Below the pieces are notes generated by a model, which was not told the origin of the DNA, made no database searches, and saw nothing but the letters and a program-made list of their open reading frames with translations. A stretch of DNA of 64,000 nucleotides from Dactylis glomerata (Eukaryota; Streptophyta; Magnoliopsida; Poales; Poaceae), in the NCBI GenBank assembly GCA_007115705.1, contig QXEO01000382.1, forward strand, positions 1,798,781 through 1,862,780. The letters run 5' to 3'. The translations under genes and the position numbers were made by a program. The stretch's first letter is position 1. Every line of letters starts with the position of its first letter. Positions 31,994-44,320 of the stretch are shown here, one piece after another.

Positions 31994-34637
31994 GCATCCC
32001 CAAGCTTAACTCCTGCTCGTCCTCGAGTAGGTAAGTGATAACAAAAGAAATAATTTTTCAGGTGACATGCACCTACACAATCTTGATCATAAATGTAAGC
32101 GTTGTGCGCTGGGATCAAAAGAACTTAAAACATGGGCATGAAAGATATAATGTTGATAGAAGAAACTTAGCAACCATGTTACAACATGAAAAGAACACAA
32201 ACAAAAGATCATGGAAATGAAACAATGAAAGTCAAACGTGTGTTCAAATCATAAGGAAAAACATACAAATGGTTTTCAGCTTGTCCTTCATGAGAGAGCA
32301 AAACATAAATGCATAGGACACCTTCAAGTTTTAAGAGGGCGATTAGATACAAGTAATTTGAGAACAAGTGAAACCAAACATCATGAATCGATCAATGAAA
32401 ACTTTGGGACAATGCACATTATACTCAGAATGACAACTATGCTCTCGTAACGGTGCATAAAGGTAGAAGGTGGTGACTCAACATAAAAGTAAAAGAAAGG
32501 CCCTTCGCGGAGGGAAGCAGTGATTAAACATGTGCTAGAGCTTTTCATTTGTAAAACAGAGATAAAAATTGGGTTTTGAGAGGTGGTTGTTTCATGTCAA
32601 TGACTGGCAATGGGGTCTTACTATCTTCCATAATAAACAAGTGAGAGCGGTTCCGAGTTCTTTGAAAATTTAGCACATTGGTGCTCTTTTATAAAGCTTT
32701 GGCACTCCTCCCCACCTTTTTTCCTTTCTCAAACCATGGATAACCGATTCCATCGGGTGCCCACCAACATTCACATACCATGGAGGAGTGCCTTTTTTCG
32801 TTTATTTTAAAATTAGATTGCAATGGTCTGACCAGCTCTCATGCAAAATTAATGACGAGCAGATGAAGCTGCCTAGTCGAGGGGTACTTAATTTAATATG
32901 GAAGATAGCAATTCCGACCACTACGTCCCCATGAGCTAAAAACAGTGGCACAAAACGAGAAGTAGTTGAAAGTTTTGAAAGGTAGCACATGAAAATTTAC
33001 TTTGGAATGGCTTACAAATACCATGCATAGGAATTTATAGTGGACACAATGGCAAACTTGGTTTTTAGGAGTTGGATGCACGAGTAGAGCTCATACTCGG
33101 TATAAAATGAGGGCTAGCAAAAGACTAGAAGCGACCAACTAAGAGAGCAATAACGGTCATAATCATGCATAGCGACAAAGCGACATTAAAAGAAGCATAA
33201 GATAGCATCAAAAGTCAAAAACTAAATGATCATAGAGGCAATGGCGACTTTGTATGAGTCTAACATGTGTGAGCATGCGCCAAGTCAACCCAAATAAAGC
33301 ATCAAAGGAGAAAACCAAAATAATGCTTCCAAATAATTAAAACAACGCATGATTTTTTCAAAGGCTCATTAAGCAATCTCAGTCATTTGAGACAAGTCAT
33401 GCTACAGCAAAACCACTAAGCATGCTATCAAAAAGACATCAAGCATGACATGCAAAAGCCTAGGCCGCAGTCTACACAAGCTCCTTCTTGTACCACTTTT
33501 TTGCATAAAACTTTTTCTCTTTTCCAACACCATTTGCACTTTTTATAAACAACTCTTTTGATGAAAACCAACATGGACCAGAGGTCAAAATACACCTTGC
33601 TGAAAAGATATAACAAGATCTGAACACAAATTAAGGCGAAAATCGAAAGCTAAACGCAGTTCTAGAAAAAGAGAACACTCGTGGAAACGAATAGAGTGAA
33701 AAACGGAGTGTTCTTGGCAAATGAAAAGCAAGGCAACTTCTCCAAAAGGAATTTGTTGGGGTCCAACCATTTATTGCAGCAAACAAAACTAACCAAAACT
33801 AAAAACTAAAAACAACTGACGCTCCAAAAAAACGCATAATGCATGAAGCAATAAAAATATAGTGTGTTGAAAGGTGACCTGATTTTTGCCGATGAAGAAG
33901 GGGTGCCTCGGGAGCATCCCCAAGATTTGACATTTGTACTTCTTGGATATTTCTTGGGGTGACATGGGCATCCCCAAGCTTGAGCTTTTGTCCATTCTTC
34001 AAGTCATCTCATCATTCTCCAATCCCTATACTTGAAAACTTCCTTCATACAAAACTAAACACAAATCTATTAGCAACATTAGTGTAAGCATAACATTGAA
34101 TTAACCCCTTTTTGCTTCAGGTTTCAACTCAAAACCACCACATATAAAGCATATACTACTGTAGCAACTTCCCAAAAAGTTCCATGATCAAAAGAACTCA
34201 AAAAGAAAGCGATAAAGCGGCAAACACAAATATTGGCAGAAATCTGTCAAAATAGAATAGCTGACAAAGGTTGAATTTTTAGAGGGTTTTCTGTTGCTCA
34301 AATCAAAAAGTGTTCAACTAATGAAAGTTTAGATATAACCTGGAGCATATGCACAAGACATCGCAGGTCTAAAATATATATAGAGAATTTTTACGAATTT
34401 TTACGGTGCAGCACCGAAAAACTGTTTCAGGACAGCAACATCCCAAAATCTTACCTCGCTCAAATTAGAGGCTTCTCTTGGCACAAAAACGAAATAAAAA
34501 TGATAAGGAGCGGTTATTACAGTAGTAATAACTTCCAAGACTCAAATAAAAGAAAAATAACTGAATGTAAAAACATTGGGTTATCTCCCAAGAGTGCTTT
34601 TCTTTAACGCCTTTGAGCTAGGCGCAGAAAGTGTGAA
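31994..34637 (-). other. Non-coding interior of the nested element
   Basis: There is no ORF of substance. Segments are shared with the outer element's interior: 31994-32525 with 27541-28070, and 33040-34620 with 37380-38960. Both contain the conserved block around GTTATCTCCCAAGA-TGCTTTTC and CTTTGAGCTAGGCGCAG. A purine/pyrimidine-rich GCATCCCCAAGCTTGAGC block occurs near 33965. Confidence 0.8.
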
Positions 34638-35348
34638 TCAAGTAATATTAAGTGAATCAACTGTTTCCTCAAGCTCACCACTTACCACACTAGGCACTTT
34701 AGAGGTTCCCGAAGATGATTCAACCTGCAAGTCACTCTTAGTTGAACTAAAAGTCTTACCAATCTTAAAAACATGCTGCGATTTAGGCACAGACACCTTG
34801 GGAACATACATAAATTTTTGTTCTTTTCCACCAAAAGCTTTCTCCTTCTTAAACTTAAGAGAAGAGAAAATTGAACTTAAAGTTTCCATGGACTCCTCTG
34901 GTTTCCCAATCCTAAGGTTTTGACTATCAAGAGTAGTGCTAGCCTCTAAAACGGTGATTCTCTTACCGATACTTTCTATCAATTCATTAACGCGGCTAGC
35001 ATTATCAAGGATATTTGGCAAACTTTTTTCTAAAGAGCTAAACTTTTCTAAAACTTCCTCCAAAGTGACCTCAGTTTTAACAACATGAATAGGTGGCACT
35101 CCCACTAAACTTTCAATTAAAGTGCATGCTTCAAGAGCGGAAGTACCCAGAAAATTACCTCCTGCAAGAGTATCAAGAACGTACCTATACCAACTAGTTA
35201 TACCAACATAAAAATTTCTAAGGAGGATCATGGTAGAATGCTTCTTTGTACACCTATGATGAGAATTGCTAATACGGTACCAAGCATCTTTCAAGCTTTC
35301 TCCCCCTTGTTGCTTAAAAGTACGAACTTCAACTTCAGGATTACTCAT
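34638..35348 (-). CDS. Gag-like protein of the nested element
   Basis: This encodes 236 residues from MSNPEVEVRTFKQQGGESLK. The frame is open further upstream, through the primer site and into the LTR, but the ATG at 35348 is the first one inside the internal domain. The N-terminus (ESLKDAWYRISNSHHRC, LLRNFYVGITSWYRYVLD, LAGGNFLG) resembles the C-terminal half of plant Gypsy gag proteins. It is followed by a heptad-rich coiled-coil stretch (about residues 85-150) and a Lys/Ser-rich tail. It has no zinc knuckle, protease or RT. It may help package element RNA, or be a remnant; role unknown. Confidence 0.65.
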   Translation of the reverse strand: MSNPEVEVRTFKQQGGESLKDAWYRISNSHHRCTKKHSTMILLRNFYVGITSWYRYVLDTLAGGNFLGTSALEACTLIESLVGVPPIHVVKTEVTLEEVLEKFSSLEKSLPNILDNASRVNELIESIGKRITVLEASTTLDSQNLRIGKPEESMETLSSIFSSLKFKKEKAFGGKEQKFMYVPKVSVPKSQHVFKIGKTFSSTKSDLQVESSSGTSKVPSVVSGELEETVDSLNIT

Positions 35349-35537
35349 TCTAACAAGACTATAAGCAAGTAAATAAAAGCAACTATAAAGGATACTATTT
35401 TTTTTGTGTTTTTGATAAAATGATGCAAGTAAAAATAAAGTAAAGCAAAACTTAAAACAAAGTAAAGGATGTGCGTGCGAAACTCCCCTTGCAGAAGTCT
35501 TCTTTTTCCTCCCCAGCAACGGCGCCAGAAAAGAGCT

Positions 35538-37185
35538 TGATACGGCACGGTGTTGATTATGAAAAGCACCGTCCAGTTGGGAACCCCAAGAGGAAGGTAT
35601 GATGAATATAGCAGCAAGGTTTTCCCTCAGGAAGAAACCAAGGTTTATCGATCCGAAGGGGAAGAAGCCAAACGACTGAAGGTGATGCTTGTTAGCTTGC
35701 GACAGCTCCGGACAATTTATAAGGCGCCTCGTCCAGTGCTTTGCTTTGCCAGCTGCAACGCGGAACCTGCACACAACACAACCAAATACTTTGCTCCCAA
35801 CTTACGATGAGGTTATCAATCTCACCGGTTTGCTGTAAACAAAGGAATGAGCGTATCGAGTGGAAAATAGTAATAGTATGCGAGTAAAGTAAACAGTGCA
35901 AGTAAAATAAACAGGTGATAGCAATATAAAGGAAATAGGACCGGGGTCCACAGTTCACTAGTGGTGTCTCTCCATAAGATAAAATAACACATGCTGGGTA
36001 AACAAATTACAGTTGGGCAATTGATAGAATAAAGACAACGTGATATGTCAAGAGGATCACTATGAGATTTACTCTGGGCATTACAACAAGATACATAGAC
36101 TGCCATCCAACTGCATCTATGACTAATAATCCACTTGTGGCGAATCAATCTGAGAACTCCACAAGTATTAAGTTGCGAACAACAGATAACTGCATTAAGC
36201 AAAGTGTGTAATGTAAACAAAGCATATGCCCTCGATCATATGAATGTTGTTTTTCCCCTAGTAGCAACAGCACATCTACAACCTTAGAGGTTTCTGTCAC
36301 TCCCCCAGATTAAATAGAGGCATGAACCCACTATCGAGCATAAATACCCCATCTTGGAGTCACTAGCAACTACTCGGCCAAGATAGCTACTAACAACGGA
36401 GAGCATGCAAGATCATAAACAACATAGAGATAACATAAGATAAAATTTAGTACATCAACTCAATCATAACACCAATATTCATCGGATCCCAACAAACACA
36501 ACATGTAGAATTACATAACAGTGATCTCGATCATGTAAGGCAGCTCACGAGATCTAAACATGAAGCACATGGTGGAGAAGACAACCAACTAGCTACTGCT
36601 ATGGACCCATAGTCCAAGGTAGACTACTCACTCATCGCGCCAGAGGCAAGCATGGCGATGAAGAAGACCTCCGGTGGTGATTCCCCTCTCCGGCAGGGTG
36701 CCGGGAAGAGCTTCTGGACCCTCCCGATCTTTGGGTCGACGGCGGCGGCGGATCGCGATGTGTTCTGGAAAAGTGATCGGGTCTTTAGGTTTTTTCCGTC
36801 AGGGGGTCTTTATAGGCGAATGGGCATCGTCAAAAGTGGGCCAGGGTGGCCTCACCACCAGGGGGCACGGGCCAGCCCTAGGCCGCGCCGCCCTGTGGTG
36901 TGGGCGCCCTGTGGCCCCTCTCCGTCTCCTCTTCGGTGTTCTGGAAGCTCCGTGAAATATCTGGACGTCTGGCTTTGGTTTTGTCCAATTCCGAGAATAT
37001 TTCCTGTGTAACTTTTCTGAAACACAAAAATAGTAGAAAACAGGGAACTGGCACTATGGCATCTCGTTAATAGGTTAGTTCCGGAAAATGCATAAAAATG
37101 CCACGAAGTGTAACGAAACACTAAGCAAATGGTGTAAAAACAAGCATGGAGCATCAAAAATTATGGATACGTTGGAGACGTATCA
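35538..37185 (-). repeat. 5' LTR of the nested element
   Basis: A 1648-bp repeat, TGATACGGCACGGTG...GGAGACGTATCA, with the tRNA primer site immediately to its left. Confidence 0.92.
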
Positions 37186-38980
37186 AACAACTCAACATAA
37201 GAGAGCCACAATGTCAAAATTTTAAGAACGAGAAAAGTAAAGTGTGCCATCAGGTTCGTGAGTGCTTTACTGACCAATTTTCGCATAACACCAAAAAGAG
37301 TTTAATTTGAAGGATAGATAAAAGCAAGTCAAATGTACTTTAGAATAGCAAATTGCTAATAGGTATGTATGGTGGACACATTGGGACAACTTGGTTTTTA
37401 GGAGTTGGATGCACGAGTAGAGCTCATACTCAGTACAAAACGAGGGCTAGCAAAAGACTGGGAGCGACCAACTAAGAGAGCAATAACGGCCATAATAATG
37501 CATAGCGACAAAACATCATTGAAAGAAGCATAAAGTGGTATCACAAGTCAAAAACCAAATGATCATAGAGGCTATAGACGACTTATTTTGTAGTCAACTT
37601 ATGTAAGCATGTGCCAAGTCAACCCAAATAAAGCATCAAAGGAGAAAACCAAATAAATGCTTTCATATAATAAAAACAACGCATGATTTTTTTCAAAGGC
37701 TCATTAAGCAATCTCAGTCGTTTGAGACAAGTAATGCTACAGAAAAAATCACTAAGCATACTATCAAAACGCAATCAAGCATGGCATGCAAAAGTCTAAG
37801 CCGCGGTCTAAACAAACTCCTTTTTGTACCACTTTTTTGCATGAAACTTTTTCTCTTTTCCAACACCATTCGAACCCCTTTTCGAAACAACTCTTTTGAG
37901 GAAAACCAACATAGACCAGAGGTCCAAATACACCTTGATGCAAAGATAAAACAAGATCTGAACAAAAATTAAGGCAAAAAACAAAAGCTAAATGCAGTAG
38001 CAGAAAAAGAGAACACTCGTTGAATGAAAAGAGTGAAAACTAGAGTTTTCTTGGCAATGAAAAACGGAGTTCATCTCCCTCCAAAACAACATGATGTGAT
38101 CAAACCGTTTATTTTAGCAAACAAAACAAAAGGAAAACTGAAAGCAAAAACAACTGATGCTCCAAGAAAAACACATAATGCATGAAGCAATAAAAATATA
38201 GTGTGTTGAAAGGTGACCTGATTTTTGCCGATGAAGAAGGGGGTGCCTCGGGGGCATCCCCAAGCTTTGACGCTTGTACTTCTTGGGTATTTCTTGGGGT
38301 GGCATGGGCATCCCCAAGCTTGAGCTTTTGTTCATTCTTCATCTCATCTCATCATTCTCCAATCCCTACACTTGAAAACTTCCTTCATACAAAACTCAAC
38401 ACAATTCTATTAGCAACGTTAGCATAAGCATGATAGTAAATCAACCATTTTGGTTCAGGTTTCAACTCAAGCCCACCACATATTAAAACAACTACTACTG
38501 TAGAAACTTCCTCAAAAAGTTCCCGGATCAAAAGAACTCAAAAAGAAAGCGATCGAGCGGCAAACACAAATAGTGGCAGAAATCTGTCAAAACAGAACAG
38601 CTGGCAAAGATCGATTTTTCCGAGGGTTTTCTGTTGCTCAAATCAAAAAGTGTTCAACTAATGAAAGTTTGGATATAACCTGGGGAATATGCATAAGAAA
38701 TCGCAGGTCCAAAAGATATACAGAGAATTTGCACCAATTTTTACGGTGCAGCACCGAAAACTGTTTCAGGACAGCAACATCCCCAAATCTTACCTCACTC
38801 AAATTAGAGGCTTCTCTTGGCACAAAAATGAAATAAAAAGGATAAGGAGCGGTTATTACAGTATTAATAACTTGCAAGACTCAAATAAAATAAAAAGTAC
38901 TGAAAATAAACAATGGGTTATCTCCCAAGAATGCTTTTCTTTAACGCCTTTGAGCTAGGCGCAGTAATTTGCAAAGATGC
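37186..38980 (-). other. Non-coding interior of the outer element
   Basis: This continues the outer element after the nested insertion. It is similar to 33040-34620 of the nested element and without a supported ORF. It leads into the stop of the gag-extension frame at 38981. Confidence 0.75.
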
Positions 38981-40621
38981 TCATGTAGGCGCCATAAAAG
39001 AGCTTAAGGCAAATGCGCTATATAGGAACTTGAAGCAAGAGAGAGCATCAAAAATCAAATATGAAATATATTTAAATCTAAACCACTTCCTATGAAAAAT
39101 AGTCTTGTAGAGAGACAAGTCATGAAAGTGCAAAGCAAAAAGCATAGGAAGGCAAAACAAGTACAACTTCAAGAATTGCAACATAAAGAGGGGAAACTCA
39201 ATATTGTTGAGATCCATCAAACCATGTTTTCCTCTCTCATAGTAACTTTCAGTAGCATCATGAATAGAAGTAACAATATAACTATCACATAAAGCATCCC
39301 TATCATGAGCCACATGCATAAAAGAATTAATACTCCCCACATGAACAATCGTAGTAGGAGCAGATTCAACAGAATAATTATTCTCATCACCATAATCATC
39401 AAAAACAGGCGGAATATTGTAATCATAACTAATTTTCTCCTCAAAAGTAGGTGAACTGAAAACATTATACTCATCACTGTAACCATCATAGACTAGAGGT
39501 TCAGTATCATCACAAGCTAGAGAACAACTATTTCGCAAAGCATATTCATCAAACATATCATCATAAGAAGGAACATGGATAGTACTAATGGTACAACAAT
39601 TATTAACCTTAGAATTGGTACCAAAAAGATTTTCAATATCAAAAGTAGAGTGCTTTTCCCAATTATGATCACTAACATAGGTAACAGGCATGGGAACATC
39701 ATCCCAATCAGAATTATCATAATCTATAGCAGGATCATAATGCTTAGGGGAAGATACCGTGTCCTCTCGCCTTTTACTCCTCTTCTTCTTCATACTCTTC
39801 TTACTCTCTCCTTTTGGAGGGAGAGACTTGAAGGGCATCTTCTCCACATAATCTGGTTTACTAACAGAAACAACAGAAGAAACTTTGGAGGATTCCTCCT
39901 CTCTATTAATAAGATAAAAACATCTATTAGTCCTGTCATAGCTTGGCAAAACATCATGTTTTATAAGATTTTGTATGTAAGTATTTGCGAGGCAATCTTT
40001 AACACAATAGAGACGACAACCACGAAGGGTGCTATTAATATTAACATCTCTCATATCAACCAAAGAAATCTTTCTAGATATCTCTTCACAATCCAAAAAC
40101 AAAGTAAGCTCATTATGCTGATTGAGAGTAATCTTGTCATCACAATACAAATTTACGGTACTCATTCGATTAAATGGGCATTGAAAATTAAAGTGACCCA
40201 TGTTATCACAAAGTTCACAAAGAAAAGGATAAAGCTCACAAACCTTTTCACCAAGCTCATCTAGAGCCCTGAGCCACATATTGGTTTCTTCATTCCCGTG
40301 GGTGATGCAATAATCTTCCTTGTTGTGACTCTGTTCACAAGGTCTATGTACTCCACAAAAATTAACATGCTTATAGGAAATAGGACTTTCAGAGGTTCGA
40401 GCATGTTTATTGCAATCATCAACAACAATATCACTTTCTATGCAAGCGTCCTTAAAAGGTTCATGATACACGTCCCCATTTCCTTTAGGAACATTAATAT
40501 GAGAAGCAAAGGCTTTAAAACAATCAATCATAATTTGAGGATCAAGACCATACTTAGCACTAAGCTCTTGAAAATCAGTAGTTTCAGCGAAAGACTTAAT
40601 GCAATCAAACTCGTAATTCAT
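38981..40621 (-). pseudogene. CCHC-containing extension of gag with hydrophobic tail
   Basis: This is 546 residues in the same frame as the upstream gag (40649-41464), separated only by a TAG at 40649-40651, so originally one frame of about 820 codons. It contains a zinc knuckle (CELCDNMGHFNFQC), an Arg/Lys-rich patch (KKSMKKKRSKRRED) and a long acidic Asp/Tyr-rich part. The C-terminal ~65 residues have two hydrophobic segments (FPLFMLQFLKLYLFCLPMLF and a second around YLIFDALSCFKFLYSAF). No protease, RT or integrase motifs are present. Function is unknown; membrane association of the tail is an inference. Confidence 0.7.
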
Positions 40622-40648
40622 ACCTGATCCTTTACCTTTGTCGCTATC

Positions 40649-41464
40649 CTAACCTTCAATATTGTTTTGAATTGTTTCAAGCAGACCCCACTTGGTGTCA
40701 ACATCCTTGCTTGTGAAAGACCCATCAAAGCATGCATCTAGATAGTCCTTGTAATATCCTGAAAGCCTTGCATAAAAATTATTAATAACAATATTACGGG
40801 GAAGATCATGAATAGGACATTTGTGCATTAGTAACTTCAATCTTCCCCACGCTTGGGAAATGCTTTCTCCCTCATGCGGATAAAAATTATAAATGTAATT
40901 CCTATCTTTATAAACCTCACTAGAAGGATAGAATTTAGAATAAAAGAGAGGTACAATTTCCTCCCAATCAATAGATCGACCATCCTTCAGTGTTTTATAC
41001 CATTCCTCAGCTCTGCCTTTCAGTGATAAAGAGAATAGCTTCTTCTTAACTCGGTTCATCAAAATACCTGCACACTTGAACAATTCGCATAATTCATGTA
41101 TAAAAAGCAAATGATCATCAGGATGGACAGTTCCATCTCCTAAATAGCAGTTATCCATAGTACGTTCAACAATCTTCGTGGGTATTTTAAAAGGATGAGG
41201 AGCACAAGCATCATTAGAAACATCACATATGGGAGATAAAATATCATCAGAACAAACTTTCTCCACTAAAGCTGGGGAACTAAAAATATCATGCTTAACA
41301 AAACCAGCTTCCCCAAGCTTAGACTTTTCTATAGCATTAGCAATAACGGTATTCAAAGCATTCGTACTAATAACATTGCTATGCGAAATAAGCTCCGAAG
41401 GTTTTTCAATTTTCTCTTCAAATCTAAACTCAGGAAAAAGACTAAAGAACTCTTTACTTTCCAT
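40649..41464 (-). pseudogene. Gag domain of the outer Gypsy-like element
   Basis: This is 271 residues beginning MESKEFFSLFPEF. A retrotransposon gag core is clear (VHPDDHLLFIHELCELF, LKGRAEEWYKTLKDGRSIDW, YPHEGESISQAWGRLK, INNFYARLSGYYKDYLD). It ends at TAG 40649-40651, with the frame continuing into the CCHC extension; the TAG fits a TGG-to-TAG change. If translated, the truncated form lacks the zinc knuckle. Confidence 0.85.
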
Positions 41465-41625
41465 TAAGCCTAACTAGTGAAAATAAAAACAAGAAACAAA
41501 AAGATATAATTGCAGAATCTAAAGGAAATAACTCCGAGCACTCACCAGCAACTAAAGGACTTAGTAGCCAAAGGATGTGAGTACCTTTTACCTTACCTCC
41601 CTGGCAACGGCGTCAGAAAAGAGCT

Positions 41626-43059
41626 TGATGTCTACGCACGCGTCTGTTCTCGTAGACAGTGTTGGGCCTCCAAGTGCAGAGGTTTGTAGAACAGCAGCAA
41701 GTTTCCCTTAAGTGGATCACCCAAGGTTTATCGAACTCAGGGAGGAAGAGGTCAAAGCTATCCCTCTCAAACAACCCTGCAATTACGGTACAGAAAGTCT
41801 CTTGTGTCCCCAACACACCCAATACACTTGTCAGATGTATAGGTGCACTAGTTCGGCGAAGAGATAGTGAAATACAAGTAGTAGTGATGATTATGAGTAG
41901 TAAATGTAATATGAAATAAGTATCGCTGCGAGCAAATATGTAACAAAACAGAAAGTAAACGGTGTGCAATGCTTGGAAACAAGGCCTAGGGATCATACTT
42001 TCACTAGTGGACACACTCTCAACAAATATAACATAATTGAACCAATAGATACTATCATCAGTATGCAACTCAAAACAATTCTCCAATGGAAAACGAACAC
42101 TAATCATGCGTAGGGCTACGAAGCACTCCTTAAAGTCTGTATGTACCCAAACTAGATTGTCCCACACTATCATCGTGAACGCACTAGATGGTTCCAACAA
42201 ACACCAACAATTCATAGAGACATTAACCAAAAAGATACACATGATGCGCACACTAGTCACCTTCACACCATGATACAAGGTATCTCTGGAGTTTACAAAT
42301 ATAAAGCACGGGAGTAGCATAATATCTGAATAATAACATCTACCAATTCAACTAGATACAAAGCTCATGATCACATAAAGATCACATCATGGGAGAGAGA
42401 GGTGAACCACATAGCTACCGGTAGAGCCCTCAGCCCCGGGGGAGAACTACTCCCTCCTCATCATAGGAGACAACAAGGTTGATGGAGATGGCGGTGAGGT
42501 CGATGGAGACGGCGGAGACGGCGATGGAGACCGATGGAGATGGCTCTGGGGGCACTTCCCCGTCCCGGTAGGGTGCCGAAACAGAGACTTCTGTCCCCCG
42601 AAATTTGTCTTCGACGGCGGCGGAGCTGCGGAACTGTTCTGGAAATTTCGCCGATTGTTTTAGGGTTTTCCGTTGGGAGGCTTCTTATAGGCGAAGGGGC
42701 ATCGTCAGAGGTGGACCAGGGTGGTCTCACCACAGGTGGGTGCAGCCAGGGGCTGGGCTGCGCCCCCTGGTGGTGAGGCCAGCCTCTGGCCCCCCTCCGG
42801 CTCTCGTTCGGTCTTCGTCCTTCGTCCGGGAAAAATAGAAGTTTCTGAACTTGTTTCGTCCAATTCCGAGAATATTTCCTGTATAGCTTTTTGAAACACA
42901 AAAACAGCAGAAAACAGGGAACTGGCACTATGGCATCTTGTCAATAGGTTAGTTCCAAAAATCGCATAAAAACGCCACGAAGTGTTACGAAACACAAGGC
43001 AAATGGTGTAAAAACAAGCATGGAGCATCAAAAATTATAGATACGTGTGAGACGTATCA
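41626..43059 (-). repeat. 5' LTR of the outer Gypsy-like element
   Basis: This 1434-bp repeat runs TGATGTCTACGCACGCG...GAGACGTATCA. Its right edge at 43059 is followed by the duplication ACCAG and the coding sequence of the Harbinger transposase. Confidence 0.93.
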
Positions 43060-43064
43060 ACCAG

Positions 43065-44320
43065 CTGCTTATGGGTTGCCTTATCTTCAATCTCCCGATA
43101 GGTTTGAAGAAAACCTTCTAGCCAATTGGGGTTTCTTTCAGGCCGCACTCGAGTGCCAACATTGTCGTAGAAGCACGGGAAGTTTAACCCTCTCTCATCC
43201 TCGATGATCATGTTGTGTAGAATGACACAACATGTCATGATGTTGATAAGGGTTTTCTTGTCCCAAAATCGAGCTGGCCCTCGAACAATAGCAAACCTTG
43301 CTTGTAAAACACCAAAAGCCCTCTCAATGTCCTTTCGGGCTGCCTCTTGTGCCTTGGCAAATATTCTCTCTGCATCAGTTGGGGGATCTTTAATGGACTT
43401 CACAAAAGTTGCCCATTCGGGATATATGCCATCGGCTAGATAATATCCCATTGAATACTCATGACCCATGATCTTGTAGTTGCACGTTGGTGCATCTCCG
43501 GCAATAAGTTTTTTAAACAAGTGGGATCTTTGTAAAACATTGATGTCATTGAGTGTCCCGGACAGCCCAAAAAAACAGTGCCAAATCCACAAATCCTGCG
43601 AAGCAACTACCTCGAGCACAATGGTAGGATCATGGCTTTTTCCACAATACATGTCATGCCATGCTTTTGGACAATTTTTCCATGTCCAATGCATGCAATC
43701 TATACTACCAAGCATGCCCGGCCATCCCCTTTTTTCATTCATCTCCATTAACCTTTTCGTATCTTCCTCATTGGGAGCTCGAAGATATTTGCTCCCATAC
43801 AACCTGATAACCATCTTCGCAAACCTATGCACCGAATGGGTGGTTGTATCTTTGCTTATGCGAAGGTATTCATCAGTGTAGTCTGCGGGGATGCCGTAAG
43901 CAATCACTCGCATGGCAGCCGAGATCTTTTGGTAGGCGCTAAATCCTAGTTCGCCAGCAGCGTTGCGCCGTTGCTTGAAGTAATTGGAATTGGCTTCCAC
44001 ATCGTTGACTATTTTGACGAATAAGCTACGGCGCATCCGGTACCTCCGACGGAAAAGATTGGGCGGATATGTAGGTACCTCGGCGAAATAATCCTGCATC
44101 AGCGTCGCGTGGCCGAGGAGGCGGTTGCGCTGGATGCAGGTGCGGCCCTTCACCGAACCGTGCCTCCGATCCAGCAGCTTGGCGTGGTCCTCATGGTCCT
44201 TCACGGTGAGGAGGAGAAGGGCTATCTCGTAGTCGTCGTCGTCGTGGAGCAGATCCTCGATGTTGGATATCGTCCGAGAACGACGAATCCGACAGATCTA
44301 GGTCCTCGCCCGAGTTCATC
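43065..44320 (-). pseudogene. PIF/Harbinger DDE transposase, split by a retroelement
   Basis: The likely start is the ATG at 44318-44320 (MNSGEDLDLSDSS). One frame change near 44262 joins it to the long frame (NIEDLLHDDDDYEIALLLL, then KDHEDHAKLLDRRHG). The nuclease domain (DDE_Tnp_4) keeps its acidic residues: first D in GSIDCMHWTW, second D in TLNDINVLQRS, E in DIERAFGVLQARF. The conserved YYLADGIYP and CCVILHNMIIEDE are present. The N-terminal part (LMQDYFAEVPTYPPNLFRRR) carries the DNA-binding region. The coding sequence stops at the retroelement insertion (ACCAG, 43060-43064); the last residues read from the LTR are not native. The true tail is at 26048-26107. Confidence 0.88.

Larger units (their letters stand above)
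30346..37185 (-). mobile_element. Nested non-autonomous Gypsy-like element with two LTRs
   Basis: LTRs are 30346-31993 and 35538-37185, both 1648 bp. The flanks AATAA (30341-30345) and AACAA (37186-37190) are a 5-bp duplication with one change. The primer site TGGCGCCGTTGCTGGGGAGG (35508-35527, minus) abuts the right (5') LTR, and the priming tract next to the left LTR is the same as in the outer element. The 3.5-kb interior has one gag-like ORF near the 5' LTR and no pol. It needs a helper element for movement. Confidence 0.92.
26108..43059 (-). mobile_element. Gag-only Gypsy-like LTR element, TSD ACCAG, with two nested insertions
   Basis: The 3' LTR is 26108-27540 and the 5' LTR 41626-43059, flanked by the perfect duplication ACCAG (26103-26107 and 43060-43064). 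A primer site TGACGCCGTTGCCAGGGAGG (41596-41615, minus strand), close to that used with tRNA-Asp in cereal Gypsy elements, lies just inside the 5' LTR. A purine-rich AAGCTTGGGGATGC lies next to the 3' LTR. Excluding the nested solo LTR (28268-29908) and element (30346-37185), it is about 8.5 kb. It encodes gag plus a CCHC-containing extension but no protease, RT or integrase, so it is non-autonomous. Confidence 0.92.

Noticed and set aside
39575..40264. A 229-codon plus-strand ORF
   Set aside because: It is antisense to the gag extension frame and low in complexity; it is a shadow.
41613..42320. A 235-codon minus-strand ORF (partner 26455-26802)
   Set aside because: It is inside the LTR of the Gypsy-like element and is broken in the other LTR; no known domain.
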